DNA from: an uncultured Lachnospiraceae bacterium
Lineage (GTDB): Bacteria; Bacillota; Clostridia; Lachnospirales; Lachnospiraceae
Length of the DNA stretch: 10,342 nucleotides
Direction of reading: 5' to 3'
NCBI GenBank assembly: GCA_946639085.1
Contig: CAMPBP010000023.1
Location: 1 to 10,342 of the forward strand
The position numbers were made by a program, and so were the translations under genes. A model generated the notes under the pieces. That model did not search any database. It was not told where the DNA came from and saw nothing but the letters and a program-made list of their open reading frames with translations. Positions 1 through 7,418 of this stretch are shown piece by piece. Positions within the stretch are counted from its first letter, which is position 1; the number at the start of each line of letters is the position of its first letter.

Positions 1-827
1 ACAACATCGCTTATCTTGAAAGAATTTTCGAAACGATCGATGAACCTGTAACTGTTAAGGATGCTGAAGATGCGATCGAGATGAAGCCTATCGTCGGTGC
101 TGTTTCTTTTGAAAACGTTACTTTTGCATACGAAGAAGGAAAGAACGTTTTACACAACATTTCCTTTGATGTTAAGCCCGGTGAAAGTGTTGCTCTCGTA
201 GGTCCGACCGGAGCGGGAAAGAGTACGATAGTGAGCCTTATTTCAAGATTTTACAATCTTGATAAAGGCAGAATACTTATTGACGGACAGGATATTTCGA
301 AGGTTACGCTTAAGTCTCTTCGCTCTCAGATGGGAATAATGCTTCAGGACAGTTTTATATTCTCGGGCTCGATAAAAGATAACATTCTTTACGGAAGGCT
401 CGATGCAAGCTATGAAGACGTTGTGAAAGCATCAAAAGTTGTTTGTGCCGATTCATTTATCTCCGCCATGAAAGACGGATATGAGACTGAAGTAAAAGAA
501 AGAGGCGACATGCTTTCTCAGGGACAGAAACAGCTTATCAGCTTTGCGAGAACGCTTTTGTCTGATCCAAAGATTCTTGTTCTCGATGAAGCAACGTCGA
601 GTATAGACGTACAGACCGAAAAGGCACTGCAGCAGGGACTTGATGCTATGCTTAAGGGCAGGACGTCGTTTATCATTGCTCACAGACTGTCGACGATCAA
701 GAATTGTGATAAGATCATGTATATCGACGACGGAGGCATTGTCGAGTGCGGAACCCACGAGGAGTTGCTTGAAAAGAAGGGAGCATATTATCAGCTGTAT
801 ACGTCGCAGATGAGGGATATTGCGTAG
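1..827 (+). CDS. ABC exporter subunit, C-terminal ATPase portion (5'-truncated by window)
   Basis: The reading frame is open from base 3 and gives 274 residues; the true start and the transmembrane domain lie upstream. The first visible residues (NIAYLERIFETIDEP) are the usual linker between the membrane domain and the nucleotide-binding domain of MsbA/LmrA-type exporters. The in-frame ATG at 81 is therefore internal, not the start. In fragment numbering: Walker A GPTGAGKST at 67-75, Q-loop Gln at about 115, signature LSQGQ at 171-175 (the canonical form is LSGGQ), Walker B ILVLDE at 191-196 followed by the SSID D-loop, and the switch His in IIAHRLS at about 227. All ATP-hydrolysis elements are present, so this looks like the catalytically competent half of an exporter that powers substrate extrusion across the cytoplasmic membrane. 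Exporters of this class often form heterodimers encoded by adjacent genes, but a partner gene cannot be seen here. The substrate cannot be told from this fragment. Confidence 0.95.
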   Translation, partial: NIAYLERIFETIDEPVTVKDAEDAIEMKPIVGAVSFENVTFAYEEGKNVLHNISFDVKPGESVALVGPTGAGKSTIVSLISRFYNLDKGRILIDGQDISKVTLKSLRSQMGIMLQDSFIFSGSIKDNILYGRLDASYEDVVKASKVVCADSFISAMKDGYETEVKERGDMLSQGQKQLISFARTLLSDPKILVLDEATSSIDVQTEKALQQGLDAMLKGRTSFIIAHRLSTIKNCDKIMYIDDGGIVECGTHEELLEKKGAYYQLYTSQMRDIA

Positions 828-864
828 GTGCGAGGAAGAAAGGATAGCAAGATGATTGAGAATG

Positions 865-899
865 GTAATCATATTTTTGCTCTGCAAAAATATGATTAC
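865..899. repeat. Perfect 16-bp hairpin
   Basis: Bases 865-880 and 884-899 are exact reverse complements around a 3-base loop (TCT). It starts 37 bases after the ABC stop codon. No T-run follows on either strand; on the plus strand it is followed by a purine-rich run (GGAGGGGGAGG, 901-911). It is therefore not a classic intrinsic terminator, though it could protect the 3' end of the ABC mRNA. Confidence 0.7.
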
Positions 900-980
900 T
901 GGAGGGGGAGGATAACAAGAGGTTGGTGTTATCGCCTCGCTCTTGTTAACATTTGAGATAATGGTGCTGACGCACCTGAA

Positions 981-1045
981 TAAAACAAAAAAATAGACAC
1001 GTTTACGAAAATTAATTTTCGACACGTGTCTTTTCTTTTGTTTTA
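981..1045. terminator. Candidate bidirectional intrinsic terminator inside the palindrome array
   Basis: The stem AGACACGT (995-1002) pairs with ACGTGTCT (1024-1031). It encloses a perfect 16-base palindrome at 1006-1021 (CGAAAATTAATTTTCG), offset by a small asymmetric internal loop. The stem is flanked by TAAAACAAAA (981-990) and its complement TTTTGTTTTA (1036-1045), which gives a T-rich run after the hairpin on both strands. This is the most likely transcription stop for the ABC operon. It would also insulate the downstream promoter. The stem is AT-rich in its centre, so its strength is uncertain. Confidence 0.55.
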
Positions 1046-1076
1046 TACCGCTTCGCGGTATAATTATCTCAAACGT

Positions 1077-1116
1077 TAACAAGAGGCTCAGCGATGATTC
1101 GCTGAACCTCTTGTTA
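1077..1116. repeat. 17-bp imperfect hairpin
   Basis: Bases 1077-1093 pair with 1100-1116 with one C/A mismatch and a 6-base loop (ATGATT). It shares the TAACAAGAG end motif with the smaller hairpin at 913-948 but has a different inner stem. There is no T-run behind it. Confidence 0.65.
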
Positions 1117-1128
1117 TTGAGAATGGTA

Positions 1129-1297
1129 CATTGGGGTTATGGGGTATGTCAGTAATATACAAAAGAGAGATTAACACAAAATTAAACACATTTGTTTTTT
1201 TATTATTTTTTTAAAAAAGTCTCAAAACGTTGATAAATACTGGGTTTTTGAGTACAATATTTTTTGAAGTAAAAATTTGTGTAGGTAAAAAATTTCC
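1129..1297. other. AT-rich intergenic remainder before the MBL-fold gene
   Basis: Beyond the palindrome array, this stretch holds only T/A-rich sequence, the promoter described separately, and a weak ribosome-binding-like TAGGT at 1282-1286. I see no gene, RNA gene or further repeat in it. Confidence 0.6.
1221..1258 (+). promoter_or_regulatory. Sigma-A-type promoter for the MBL-fold/tcdA operon, with overlapping inverted repeat
   Basis: A -35 box TTGATA (1230-1235) and a -10 box TACAAT (1253-1258) are separated by 17 bases. This predicts transcription from about 1265 and a leader of roughly 33 bases before the ATG at 1298. The surrounding sequence (about 1185-1220) is very AT-rich, as in UP-element-like regions. 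A 7-base inverted repeat, CTCAAAA (1221-1227) and TTTTGAG (1246-1252), brackets the -35 box and touches the -10 box, so a repressor site is possible. Confidence 0.65.
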
Positions 1298-2116
1298 ATG
1301 AAAACGAATATTACGGTAATAGTTGACAACATAAAAAATGAATTTGCCGAGGGCGAATGGGGGCTTTGTCTTTTTGTTGAGTACGGTGATAAAAAGATAT
1401 TGGTTGATGCCGGTTCGTCGAATCTTTTCCTTGAGAATATGGAAAAACTCGGGAAAGATGTTAAAGAAGTTGATTTCGGCGTGTTAAGCCATGCGCATTA
1501 CGATCATGCAAACGGCATTCCCGCGTTTTTTGAAGCAAACGATCACGCTTCTTTTTACCTTAGGGAAACCACATCCAACGATCTGTATCATAAGAAGTTC
1601 ATTTTCAGATATTATATCGGTATTCCCAAACATATGTTAAGAGACTATGCAAAAAGGCTTGTAATATGTTCGGGTGATTATAAGATCACTGACGGAGTCT
1701 ATCTCATCCCACACAAGACTCCCGGGCTTAATGAGATAGGAAAACGTGAGTCTATGTACAGGCGCACGAAGAAAGGTTTGGTTCCCGATGATTTTTCACA
1801 CGAGCAAAGCCTTGTTCTTGATACCGACAAAGGACTGGTTATAATCAATTCATGTTCTCACGGTGGTGCGGCAAACATTATAAACGAGATAAAAGAGACC
1901 TTTCCGGATAAGCATATTCACGCGATCATCGGCGGTTTTCATCTTTTCAACAAATCGGAAGAGGAGATACGGGAAGTCGCAGCTCGCATTAAAGAGACCG
2001 GAATCGATTATGTTTGTACCGGTCATTGCACAAAGAGCCGTGCCTTTGGTATTTTGAAAGAAGAACTTGGCGATAAGATCGATATGATGAAAGTCGGCTT
2101 TGAAATGGAGTTTTAA
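1298..2116 (+). CDS. Metallo-beta-lactamase-fold hydrolase (COG1237, DHPS-like)
   Basis: This 272-residue cytosolic protein has no signal peptide. The metal-binding motif HAHYDH (His65, His67, Asp69, His70) lies in a VLSHAHYDHANG context. Later candidate ligands are His168 (FSHEQSL), His188 (SCSHGG), His215 (GGFHLF) and His243 (TGHCT). This arrangement is typical of the COG1237 branch, often annotated as 7,8-dihydropterin-6-methyl-4-(beta-D-ribofuranosyl)-aminobenzene-5'-phosphate synthase-like. That name comes from a methanogen enzyme and should not be taken as the function in a Firmicute; the substrate is unknown. The ATG at 1298 is the first possible start because an in-frame TAA lies at 1286-1288; the ribosome binding site in front is weak. 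The gene ends 1 base before the tcdA ATG, and its last codons carry the tcdA ribosome binding site, so the two are co-transcribed and probably translationally coupled. Confidence 0.9.
   Translation: MKTNITVIVDNIKNEFAEGEWGLCLFVEYGDKKILVDAGSSNLFLENMEKLGKDVKEVDFGVLSHAHYDHANGIPAFFEANDHASFYLRETTSNDLYHKKFIFRYYIGIPKHMLRDYAKRLVICSGDYKITDGVYLIPHKTPGLNEIGKRESMYRRTKKGLVPDDFSHEQSLVLDTDKGLVIINSCSHGGAANIINEIKETFPDKHIHAIIGGFHLFNKSEEEIREVAARIKETGIDYVCTGHCTKSRAFGILKEELGDKIDMMKVGFEMEF
2107..2110 (+). promoter_or_regulatory. Ribosome binding site that sets the tcdA start
   Basis: GGAG lies within the last codons of the MBL-fold gene, 7 bases before the ATG at 2118. This favours that ATG over the in-frame TTG at 2100, which has no such site. 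Confidence 0.75.
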
Positions 2117-2117
2117 T

Positions 2118-2861
2118 ATGTCTGACAGAGATGAAATGTTTTCAAGGACAAAACTTATATACGGTGAAAAAGCCATGGACCGGCTGGCAAAGGCTCGTGT
2201 TGCCGTATTCGGCGTGGGCGGTGTCGGAGGATATGTCGTTGAGGCCCTGGCACGTTCGGGTATCGGAGCTCTCGATATCATAGACAATGACAAGGTATGT
2301 TTAAGTAACATAAACAGGCAGATCATCGCCACCACCAAAACCGTCGGGATGTATAAAGTCGATGCCGCAAGAGAGCGCATATCAGAGATATCACCCGATT
2401 GTGAAGTAAGAACATATAAGACTTTTTATCTTCCGGATACACAGGATCAATTTGATTTTAAAGAATATGATTATGTGGTTGATGCCATCGATACGGTGAC
2501 CGGAAAACTGACCATCATAGAAAATGCAAAAAGAGCGGGGGTTCCGGTTATTTCATCCATGGGAGCGGGTAATAAAGTCGATCCTTCCGCATTCGAAGTT
2601 GCGGATCTTTATAAAACATCTGTATGTCCTCTGGCAAAAGTCATGAGAAAAGAATGCAAAAAGCGCGGAATAGACTCGCTTAAAGTTGTTTATTCCAAAG
2701 AGCCGCCTGTAACTCCACTCGAAGATTATATAGATTCAAAGGAATTGACGCCCGGCAGACGTTCGATCCCCGGTTCCACAGCTTTTGCACCTTCCGTCGC
2801 AGGTCTTATCATCGCAGGAGAGATCGTGAACGATCTTTGTAAAGGATACATGGAACAGTAG
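2118..2861 (+). CDS. tcdA: tRNA threonylcarbamoyladenosine dehydratase (TcdA/CsdL), ThiF/E1-like
   Basis: This 247-residue E1-like ATP-dependent enzyme is expected to cyclise the t6A base at position 37 of ANN-decoding tRNAs to ct6A through adenylation of the side-chain carboxylate. Visible features are the N-terminal FSRTKLIYG segment, the glycine-rich nucleotide loop GVGGVGG (32-38), the DNDKVCLSNINRQ stretch (56-68) with the conserved Asp and Arg of E1-like enzymes, VDAID (121-125), the SMGAGNKVDP motif (about 147-156), and the C-terminal GSTAFAPSVAGL (219-230) characteristic of the TcdA branch rather than ThiF or MoeB. The CxxC zinc pairs of MoeB/ThiF are absent, which agrees with TcdA. 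The length matches the family. It is the second gene of an operon with the MBL-fold hydrolase and is followed by a strong terminator. The partner sulfur-transfer proteins CsdA/CsdE are not in the window. Confidence 0.93.
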   Translation: MSDRDEMFSRTKLIYGEKAMDRLAKARVAVFGVGGVGGYVVEALARSGIGALDIIDNDKVCLSNINRQIIATTKTVGMYKVDAARERISEISPDCEVRTYKTFYLPDTQDQFDFKEYDYVVDAIDTVTGKLTIIENAKRAGVPVISSMGAGNKVDPSAFEVADLYKTSVCPLAKVMRKECKKRGIDSLKVVYSKEPPVTPLEDYIDSKELTPGRRSIPGSTAFAPSVAGLIIAGEIVNDLCKGYMEQ

Positions 2862-2937
2862 GTTTGTTATGGAGAAGAGTTTGAATAATAAAAAAGAAAT
2901 AGGAGCGGCAATCTTAATGAATGTATGCACAAAGAAA

Positions 2938-2977
2938 AACCTGTGATCAAAAATCTGATCACAGGTTCGTTTTTTAT
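2938..2977. terminator. Bidirectional intrinsic terminator between convergent genes
   Basis: The perfect 12-bp stem AACCTGTGATCA (2938-2949) / TGATCACAGGTT (2956-2967) has a 6-base loop and is followed on the plus strand by CGTTTTTTATT (2968-2978). On the minus strand the same stem is followed by a T-rich tract (complement of 2931-2939). It ends tcdA transcription from the left and the 1405-residue protein's transcript from the right. The plus-strand T-tract overlaps the stop codon of the minus-strand gene. Confidence 0.92.
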
Positions 2978-5900
2978 TCTTTAACGGCCTTGTGGGCGGT
3001 TGATAGCATAAGTTTGATTCGGTTGAGCTGATTTACTTCCGAAGCACCGGGATCGTAGTCGATGGCGACGATGTTGGCACCGGGGTATTTGGCACGAAGC
3101 TGTTTTATAACGCCTTTGCCCACAACGTGATTGGGAAGACATCCGAAAGGCTGTGCACAAACGATATTTGCGGCACCCTGGTGGATGAGCTCGATCATTT
3201 CTCCGGTAAGGAACCATCCTTCACCGGTCTGGTTGCCGATTGATACGATGTCGGAAGCATTTTTAGCCGTTTCGTTTATGTTAGCGGGAGGATCGAAATG
3301 TTTGCTTCGTTTACATTCACGAACCGTGGTCGCTCTGAAAATGTTCACCGCTTTTATGCCAAGACCTGCGATAACGGCGGATTTCTTGGGAGTGCCAAGG
3401 AACTTGAATTTAAACTCCTGATTCTTAAAGCAGTAGAGCATGAAGTCCATAAGATCGGGTACGACCGCTTCCGCACCTTCCGCTTCGAGAAGTTTCACAA
3501 CATGGTTGTTTGCGGTGGGAGAGAATTTAACGAGTATCTCGCCTACAACGCCTACCCTGGGTTTCTTGATATCGAGCGTCTCGATCGAATCGAATTCTCG
3601 TATCATCTCTTTACACATACGCTTGTAGGTAAAGAAGCTTACATGCTTTCTGCAAAGGAATTTTCTGCATTTTTCAACCCATTTTTGGTGAATGGCATCG
3701 GTTGTTCCTTTGACTTTCTCGTAAGGACGCATGCGGTAAACACAGCGTTCAAAAATGTCACCGAACAATACGGCATAGATGCCGCGAAGGATGAGGGGAA
3801 GCTTAAGCTTAAATCCGGGTTGAGGTTCAAGTCCGGATAAGTTAAGAGATATGACCGGAATATGCTCAAGACCGGCTTTCTTTAGAGCTCGTCTTATAAA
3901 TCCGATGTAGTTTGTCGCACGACATCCGCCGCCTGTCTGAGTGATGATAAGCGCAACTTTGTTAAGATCGTATTTGCCCGATTCAAGTGCCTGCATCATT
4001 TGACCGACAACAAGCAAGGAAGGATAGCATGCGTCGTTATTTACGTATTTAAGTCCGCAGTCTATGGCGGAACGGTTGTCGTTATTCAAAACTACGAGGT
4101 TGTAACCGCCGTTGTTGAATGCTGTCTCAAGAAGGTCGAAGTGGATAGGAGACATCTGAGGACAAAGAATGGTATATTCTTTTCTCATTTCCTCTGTAAA
4201 TACGACTTTGTTTATCGCACTTGAGCGTATTGTGCGTTCATAGTGACGAAGTTCCCTTACTCTGATCGCGGAAAGAAGGGATCTTATTCTTATACGTGCG
4301 GAGCCTAAGTTGTTGACTTCGTCGATCTTAAGGCATGTGTAGATCTTATCCGAACCTGAAAGTATATCGTTTACCTGATCGGTCGTTACAGCGTCGAGAC
4401 CGCAGCCGAAAGAGTTAAGCTGTACGAGTTCGAGATTATCGACTGTCTTTACGTAGCTTGCCGCAGCATAAAGACGGGAGTGATACATCCACTGATCCGA
4501 TACGATCAAAGGTCTTTCGGGCTTTCCGAGATGGCTTACGCTGTCTTCGGTAAGAACCGCAACACCGTATGATGTGATAAGCTCGGGAATACAGTGATTG
4601 TTCTCGGGATCCACATGATAAGGACGTCCTGCAAGGACGATGCCCTTTCTTCCGGTCTCGTTAAGATACTTTATAACTTCCTCGCCTTTTTTCTGCATAT
4701 CTTTATGAGCGTTGTTAAGCTCGTCAAAGGCTACGCAGACAGCATCGATTATCTCTGATTCGGGAATTTCCTTAAATTCGAGAATAAGAGCGTGAGCGAT
4801 TGTTTCTTTCGACTTAAACGACATAAAGGGGTTGCGGAAGCGAACCTGTCCGGAACTGATCTCATCCACATTGTTCTTTATGTTTTCGGAATATGAAGTA
4901 ACGATGGGACAGTTGTAGTGGTTGTTCGTGTCTCTTATCTCGTCGCGCTCATAGAAAATGGCAGGATAGAAGATGAAATCCGGTTCTTTTTCGATGAGCC
5001 ACTTGATATGTCCGTGTGCAAGCTTTGCGGGATAGCATTCCGATTCACTGGGGATCGATTCGATACCGAGCTCGTAAATGTTATGACTTGATAAAGGTGA
5101 AACTATGACTCTGTAACCAAGGTGTGTAAAGAACGTATGCCAGAAAGGATAGTTCTCGTACATGTTAAGAACTCTGGGGATACCCACGGTTCCTCTTTTT
5201 GCTTCATCCTCGGGGAGTGATTCATAGTTAAAATATCTCTTTAACTTGTAATCAAAGAGATTGGGAATATTGTCTTTGTTTTTCTGCTTTCCGATACCTC
5301 TTTCGCAGCGGTTTCCGGATATGTAGCTTCGACCGCCGGAGAATCTGTTAACCGTAAGACGACAGGAGTTGGTACAGCCTTTGCACTTTGCCATGCTGGT
5401 TTCAAAGCGAAGATTGTTAATGTCGTCAAAAGAAAGCATCTTTGTCTCATAATCATCGGTGTAACGTTCACGAGCGATGAGCGCAGCACCGAAAGCGCCC
5501 ATAATACCTGCGATATCGGGGCGGATGGCCTTGCAGTCGGCTACCTTTTCAAAGCTTCTTAAAACGGCATCGTTGTAGAAAGTACCGCCCTGTACGACGA
5601 TGTTCTTTCCAAGTGAAGATGCGTCGGAAACTTTTATTACTTTAAAGAGTGCGTTCTTTATAACGGAATAAGCAAGTCCCGCCGAGATGTCGTCAACACC
5701 GGCACCCTCTTTCTGAGCCTGCTTAACTTTCGAGTTCATGAAAACGGTACATCTGGTACCGAGATCTATGGGATGCTTTGCAAACAGTGCTTCCTTTGCG
5801 AAGTCCTTAACTGCGTAATTGAGCGATTTCGCAAATGTCTCGATAAAGGAACCGCAGCCCGAAGAACAAGCCTCGTTAAGAAGTACGGAATCGACGGTCT

Positions 5901-7191
5901 GATTCTTTATCTTTATGCATTTCATGTCCTGTCCGCCGATATCGAGGATACAGTCCACGTCGGGCTCGAAGAATGCTGCAGCATAGTAGTGGGCAACAGT
6001 TTCAACTTCGCCGTCATCAAGCATAAATGCGGATTTCATTAGTTCTTCGCCGTAACCGGTAGAACAGGAGCGAACGATTTTAACACCTTCGGGCATCATC
6101 TTATAGATGTCTTTTAACGCATCTATAGCGGTCTGAAGGGGAGATCCGTTGTTGTTTGAATAAAAAGAATGTAGAAGAGTTCCGTCTTCTCCAACAACTG
6201 CGATCTTGGTGGTGGTGGAACCTGCGTCGATACCGAGGAAACATTTACCGTGGTACGAAGAAAGAGAACCTTTCTTTACACAGGCTTTCTCGTGACGGGT
6301 CTTAAACTCTTCATAATCTGCTTCGTCTTTAAAGAGGGGCTCCATGCGGGCTACTTCAAAATCCATCTTAATGCCTTTTTGGAGCATATCGATCATCTCG
6401 CTTAAATCCACCGACACGTCTTCTTTGGCATTTAAAGCGGAACCCATAGCTGCAAAAAGATGGGAACGACCTGTGTCTACAACGTGCTCGTCATCAAGTT
6501 TAAGTGTCCTTATGAAAGCTGCTTTAAGTTCGGATAAGAAGTGAAGAGGACCGCCGAGGAAAGCAACGCGACCTCTGATGGGCTTGCCGCAGGCAAGACC
6601 TGAAATTGTCTGATTTACAACAGCCTGGAAAATGGATGCCGAAAGGTCTTCCTTTGTGGCACCGTCGTTTATCAAAGGCTGAATGTCAGACTTCGCAAAC
6701 ACCCCGCATCTTGCGGCAATGGTATATAAAGAATTGTATGATTTTGCATATTCGTTAAGACCCGATGCATCGGTCTGCAAAAGTGATGCCATCTGGTCTA
6801 TGAAAGAACCCGTTCCGCCGGCACAAATACCGTTCATACGCTGCTCAACGGTACCGCCTTCGAAATATATTATCTTTGCATCCTCACCCCCCAACTCGAT
6901 GGCAACGTCGCAACCGGTGGTCATTTCGGTGAGAGCGGTGGAAACCGCAATAACTTCCTGAGTAAAGGGAACATTTAAATGATTTGCCAAAGTAAGCCCA
7001 CCCGAACCTGTTATCATCGGGTGAACATTAAGATCTCCGTGCTCTTCGAAGGCTTTTTTCAAAAGCTTAAGAAGTGTGTCCTGTATATTTGCAAAATGTC
7101 TTTCGTAATCGGTAAAAAGAACATTTTTATCGCTGTCCATCAAAGCAACCTTTACGGTTGTGGACCCTATATCAATTCCGAGAGTATACAA
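2974..7191 (-). CDS. Fused 2-hydroxyacyl-CoA dehydratase activase / dehydratase-like protein (two ASKHA domains + DUF2229)
   Basis: This is a 1405-residue cytosolic iron-sulfur protein. Residues about 2-260 form a first activase domain (BcrAD/BadFG, ASKHA fold): LGIDIGSTT phosphate loop, ELGGEDAK, Cys123 in NGICAGGTG and Cys162 in [11 protein letters not shown]. Residues about 317-575 form a second: [20 protein letters not shown], Cys442 in NEACSSGCG and Cys481 in TRCTVF. In characterised activases such cysteines bind a [4Fe-4S] cluster at the dimer interface, so both copies look intact. A linker cluster CKGCTNSC (603-610) plus Cys629 follows. The C-terminal half resembles DUF2229/COG3580-3581, with further conserved-looking cysteines: ECYP (719), FGCG (930), ACYP (1055), GGGC (1090) and PFGC (1351). 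By family knowledge, ATP hydrolysis drives low-potential electron transfer to a reductase or dehydratase cluster; the substrate is unknown. The start chosen is TTG at 7191, 6 bases after GGAGG; the TTG at 7209 would lie upstream of that site. It is monocistronic here, with no dehydratase subunit genes nearby. Confidence 0.9.
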   Translation of the reverse strand: MYTLGIDIGSTTVKVALMDSDKNVLFTDYERHFANIQDTLLKLLKKAFEEHGDLNVHPMITGSGGLTLANHLNVPFTQEVIAVSTALTEMTTGCDVAIELGGEDAKIIYFEGGTVEQRMNGICAGGTGSFIDQMASLLQTDASGLNEYAKSYNSLYTIAARCGVFAKSDIQPLINDGATKEDLSASIFQAVVNQTISGLACGKPIRGRVAFLGGPLHFLSELKAAFIRTLKLDDEHVVDTGRSHLFAAMGSALNAKEDVSVDLSEMIDMLQKGIKMDFEVARMEPLFKDEADYEEFKTRHEKACVKKGSLSSYHGKCFLGIDAGSTTTKIAVVGEDGTLLHSFYSNNNGSPLQTAIDALKDIYKMMPEGVKIVRSCSTGYGEELMKSAFMLDDGEVETVAHYYAAAFFEPDVDCILDIGGQDMKCIKIKNQTVDSVLLNEACSSGCGSFIETFAKSLNYAVKDFAKEALFAKHPIDLGTRCTVFMNSKVKQAQKEGAGVDDISAGLAYSVIKNALFKVIKVSDASSLGKNIVVQGGTFYNDAVLRSFEKVADCKAIRPDIAGIMGAFGAALIARERYTDDYETKMLSFDDINNLRFETSMAKCKGCTNSCRLTVNRFSGGRSYISGNRCERGIGKQKNKDNIPNLFDYKLKRYFNYESLPEDEAKRGTVGIPRVLNMYENYPFWHTFFTHLGYRVIVSPLSSHNIYELGIESIPSESECYPAKLAHGHIKWLIEKEPDFIFYPAIFYERDEIRDTNNHYNCPIVTSYSENIKNNVDEISSGQVRFRNPFMSFKSKETIAHALILEFKEIPESEIIDAVCVAFDELNNAHKDMQKKGEEVIKYLNETGRKGIVLAGRPYHVDPENNHCIPELITSYGVAVLTEDSVSHLGKPERPLIVSDQWMYHSRLYAAASYVKTVDNLELVQLNSFGCGLDAVTTDQVNDILSGSDKIYTCLKIDEVNNLGSARIRIRSLLSAIRVRELRHYERTIRSSAINKVVFTEEMRKEYTILCPQMSPIHFDLLETAFNNGGYNLVVLNNDNRSAIDCGLKYVNNDACYPSLLVVGQMMQALESGKYDLNKVALIITQTGGGCRATNYIGFIRRALKKAGLEHIPVISLNLSGLEPQPGFKLKLPLILRGIYAVLFGDIFERCVYRMRPYEKVKGTTDAIHQKWVEKCRKFLCRKHVSFFTYKRMCKEMIREFDSIETLDIKKPRVGVVGEILVKFSPTANNHVVKLLEAEGAEAVVPDLMDFMLYCFKNQEFKFKFLGTPKKSAVIAGLGIKAVNIFRATTVRECKRSKHFDPPANINETAKNASDIVSIGNQTGEGWFLTGEMIELIHQGAANIVCAQPFGCLPNHVVGKGVIKQLRAKYPGANIVAIDYDPGASEVNQLNRIKLMLSTAHKAVKE

Positions 7192-7194
7192 TTT

Positions 7195-7202
7195 CTTCCT
7201 CC
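7195..7202 (-). promoter_or_regulatory. Strong ribosome binding site that sets a TTG start
   Basis: On the minus strand GGAGGAAG reads from 7202 to 7195, and a TTG begins at 7191 with 6 bases between GGAGG and the start. The next upstream in-frame TTG (7209-7207) overlaps the approach to this site and would put the Shine-Dalgarno sequence inside the coding region. The protein from 7191 begins directly with the activase core [11 protein letters not shown]. Confidence 0.75.
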
Positions 7203-7224
7203 GCTGCAAACTGTGTGATTTTCG

Positions 7225-7242
7225 AAACTATGCGAATAGTTT
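7225..7242. repeat. Small 7-bp hairpin in the 5' leader of the activase gene
   Basis: AAACTAT (7225-7231) and ATAGTTT (7236-7242) pair around a 4-base loop, in the predicted leader of the minus-strand transcript between its promoter and its ribosome binding site. It is AU-rich and weak, and no regulatory role can be claimed. Confidence 0.35.
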
Positions 7243-7271
7243 TTCAAAACCACATTATGTGTCCAAGCGCC

Positions 7272-7300
7272 ATTATATTTGAACCGAAAATAAAAAGCAA
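7272..7300 (-). promoter_or_regulatory. Candidate sigma-A-type promoter for the activase/dehydratase gene
   Basis: Reading the minus strand, a perfect -10 box TATAAT (7277-7272) lies 17 bases downstream of TTGCTT (7300-7295). This predicts a start of transcription near 7265 and a leader of about 75 bases. The -35 box is a modest match. Confidence 0.5.
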
Positions 7301-7360
7301 ACCTTTAAGAGGTATGAATTGTAAAATAAATATAAAATTAATAAAAGATTCGGCGTTTAA

Positions 7361-7389
7361 TTGCCTTTGAAGGCTAATAATGGTAAACT
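7361..7389 (+). promoter_or_regulatory. Candidate promoter for the pseudo-rhomboid/sigma-like/PreP operon
   Basis: TTGCCT (7361-7366) is followed after 17 bases by TAAACT (7384-7389), with TGG immediately before it as an extended -10. Transcription would start near 7396, giving a leader of about 23 bases before the ATG at 7419. A short dyad, GCCTT/AAGGC, lies at 7363-7374 within the promoter. Confidence 0.4.
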
Positions 7390-7418
7390 GAATTGACTTA
7401 AAAAGAGGTGTTTATTTA

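Larger units (their letters stand above)
855..1128. repeat. Nested palindromic repeat array in intergenic region
   Basis: This non-coding stretch downstream of the ABC gene is made almost wholly of inverted repeats. The 9-mer TAACAAGAG or its complement occurs four times in alternating orientation (913-921, 940-948, 1077-1085, 1108-1116), forming two hairpins. A longer arm at 940-962 pairs with 1063-1085 (23 bases, one mismatch) and encloses the terminator-like core. A 13-base direct repeat, ATTGAGAATGGTA, lies at both outer edges (855-867 and 1116-1128), and a degenerate copy is at 951-965. Short stems at 963-967/972-976 (GGTGC/GCACC) and 1044-1051/1055-1062 (TATACCGC/GCGGTATA, loop TTC) lie inside. 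No transposase or convincing gene is seen. It resembles a REP- or MITE-like palindromic unit, but family membership cannot be decided from one copy. Confidence 0.7.

Noticed and set aside
81..83. ATG as the start of the ABC gene
   Set aside because: The frame is open upstream and encodes the conserved linker before the ATPase domain, so the ATG is internal.
901..911. G-rich run as a possible G-quadruplex
   Set aside because: Only one G-run longer than three bases is present, too few for a quadruplex.
453..1082. Long minus-strand open frame across the ABC gene end and the palindrome array
   Set aside because: It is antisense to a clear ATPase domain, its protein has no recognisable motif, and its 5' part is made of hairpin sequence.
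855..1128. CRISPR array
   Set aside because: The repeats are inverted and irregularly spaced, without uniform spacers or cas genes.
2869..2946. 25-codon plus-strand open frame after tcdA
   Set aside because: It has no convincing ribosome binding site, runs into the terminator stem, and its sequence is low-complexity.
3298..3840. 180-codon plus-strand open frame inside the activase/dehydratase gene
   Set aside because: It is antisense to a coding sequence with intact family motifs, and the translation shows no domain features.
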